Origin: CAZJHD01 sp964545855
GTDB taxonomy: Bacteria > Planctomycetota > UBA1135 > JACQFD01
Assembly: GCA_964545855.1 (NCBI GenBank)
Contig: CAZJHD010000090.1
Coordinates: 1 to 14,106, forward strand
Reading direction: 5' to 3'
Length of the DNA stretch: 14,106 bases
Position 1 is the first letter of the stretch. The number at the start of each line of letters is the position of its first letter. The notes under the pieces are model-generated. The model was not told the origin of the DNA. It was given only the letters and a program-made list of their open reading frames with translations, and ran no database searches. Positions 14,078-14,106 of the stretch are shown in pieces. Made by a program: the position numbers and the translations under genes.

Positions 14078-14106
14078 GCGACGGGGACCGCCGATGGTCC
14101 CGGGAA
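13964..14106 (+). CDS. Exported lipoprotein-like protein, copy C, 5' part (runs off window)
   Basis: GTG 13964 corresponds to GTG 112 of copy A. The first 20 residues are a good export signal (RLAASILALVAALAAVACAG). After the cysteine the frame reads SSSSSAAACPATASPRT, whereas copy A reads RGQLVLVGGGVPRNGV from the same bases. The 43-bp deletion relative to copy A has shifted the frame, so the mature part is not the copy A sequence. Either this copy is a pseudogene or the frame recovers beyond the window. The open frame reaches the last base, so its length is unknown. Confidence 0.5.
   Translation, partial: MRLAASILALVAALAAVACAGSSSSSAAACPATASPRTATGTADGPG

Noticed and set aside
1..14106. tRNA, rRNA, phage, defence or transposase genes
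   Set aside because: I saw no cloverleaf-like sequence, rRNA motif, DDE/tyrosine recombinase motif or recognisable defence-system gene in any frame.

Overview
The window is very GC-rich (about 70% by eye) bacterial chromosome. It most likely comes from Planctomycetota or a close relative. An ECF sigma factor is translationally coupled to a transmembrane Ser/Thr kinase with a very long WD40 array. Beside it lie secreted FG-GAP propeller proteins that end in a GTGTPGC-type C-terminal domain I associate with planctomycete genomes. Assignment is by gene content and recollection only. All convincing genes read on the + strand; the very long minus-strand frames are GC shadows.

Layout. (1) 1-2408: a REP-like palindrome, a 30-bp remnant of the 3' end of an AAA/DUF4143-type ATPase gene, and an exported carboxypeptidase-regulatory-like protein (copy A). 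Copy A is broken into two ORFs (112-864 and 1029-2408) by about 160 bp of non-coding sequence with a hairpin. (2) 2511-3320: the N-terminal half of the ATPase (Walker A lysine replaced by Met), fused by deletion to a frameshifted remnant of the same lipoprotein gene (copy B) that carries an expanded CGCCG microsatellite. (3) 3393-7987: the intact sigma factor/kinase pair with a GTGA overlap. (4) 8066-9923: a perfectly conserved 39-bp element, then secreted FG-GAP protein 1. (5) 10155-10273: a scar joining the first ~60 bp of a second sigma gene directly to the last ~65 bp of a second kinase gene. (6) 10347-13194: a second copy of the 39-bp element and a larger secreted FG-GAP protein 2 with seven near-identical repeats. 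(7) 13330-13953: a frameshifted C-terminal half of the ATPase. (8) 13964-end: the start of a third lipoprotein copy (C), cut by the window edge.

Interpretation. Two modules have been duplicated and are decaying by internal deletion. One is ATPase-lipoprotein: a tail-plus-lipoprotein junction is recognisable three times, and no intact ATPase remains. The other is sigma-kinase-[39-bp element]-FG-GAP: copy 1 is intact, and copy 2 has lost about 4.5 kb of sigma and kinase but kept the element and the secreted gene. The retained architecture suggests that the FG-GAP exoproteins are the partner or output of the sigma/kinase pair and that the 39-bp element is their shared control site. This is inference and has not been tested.
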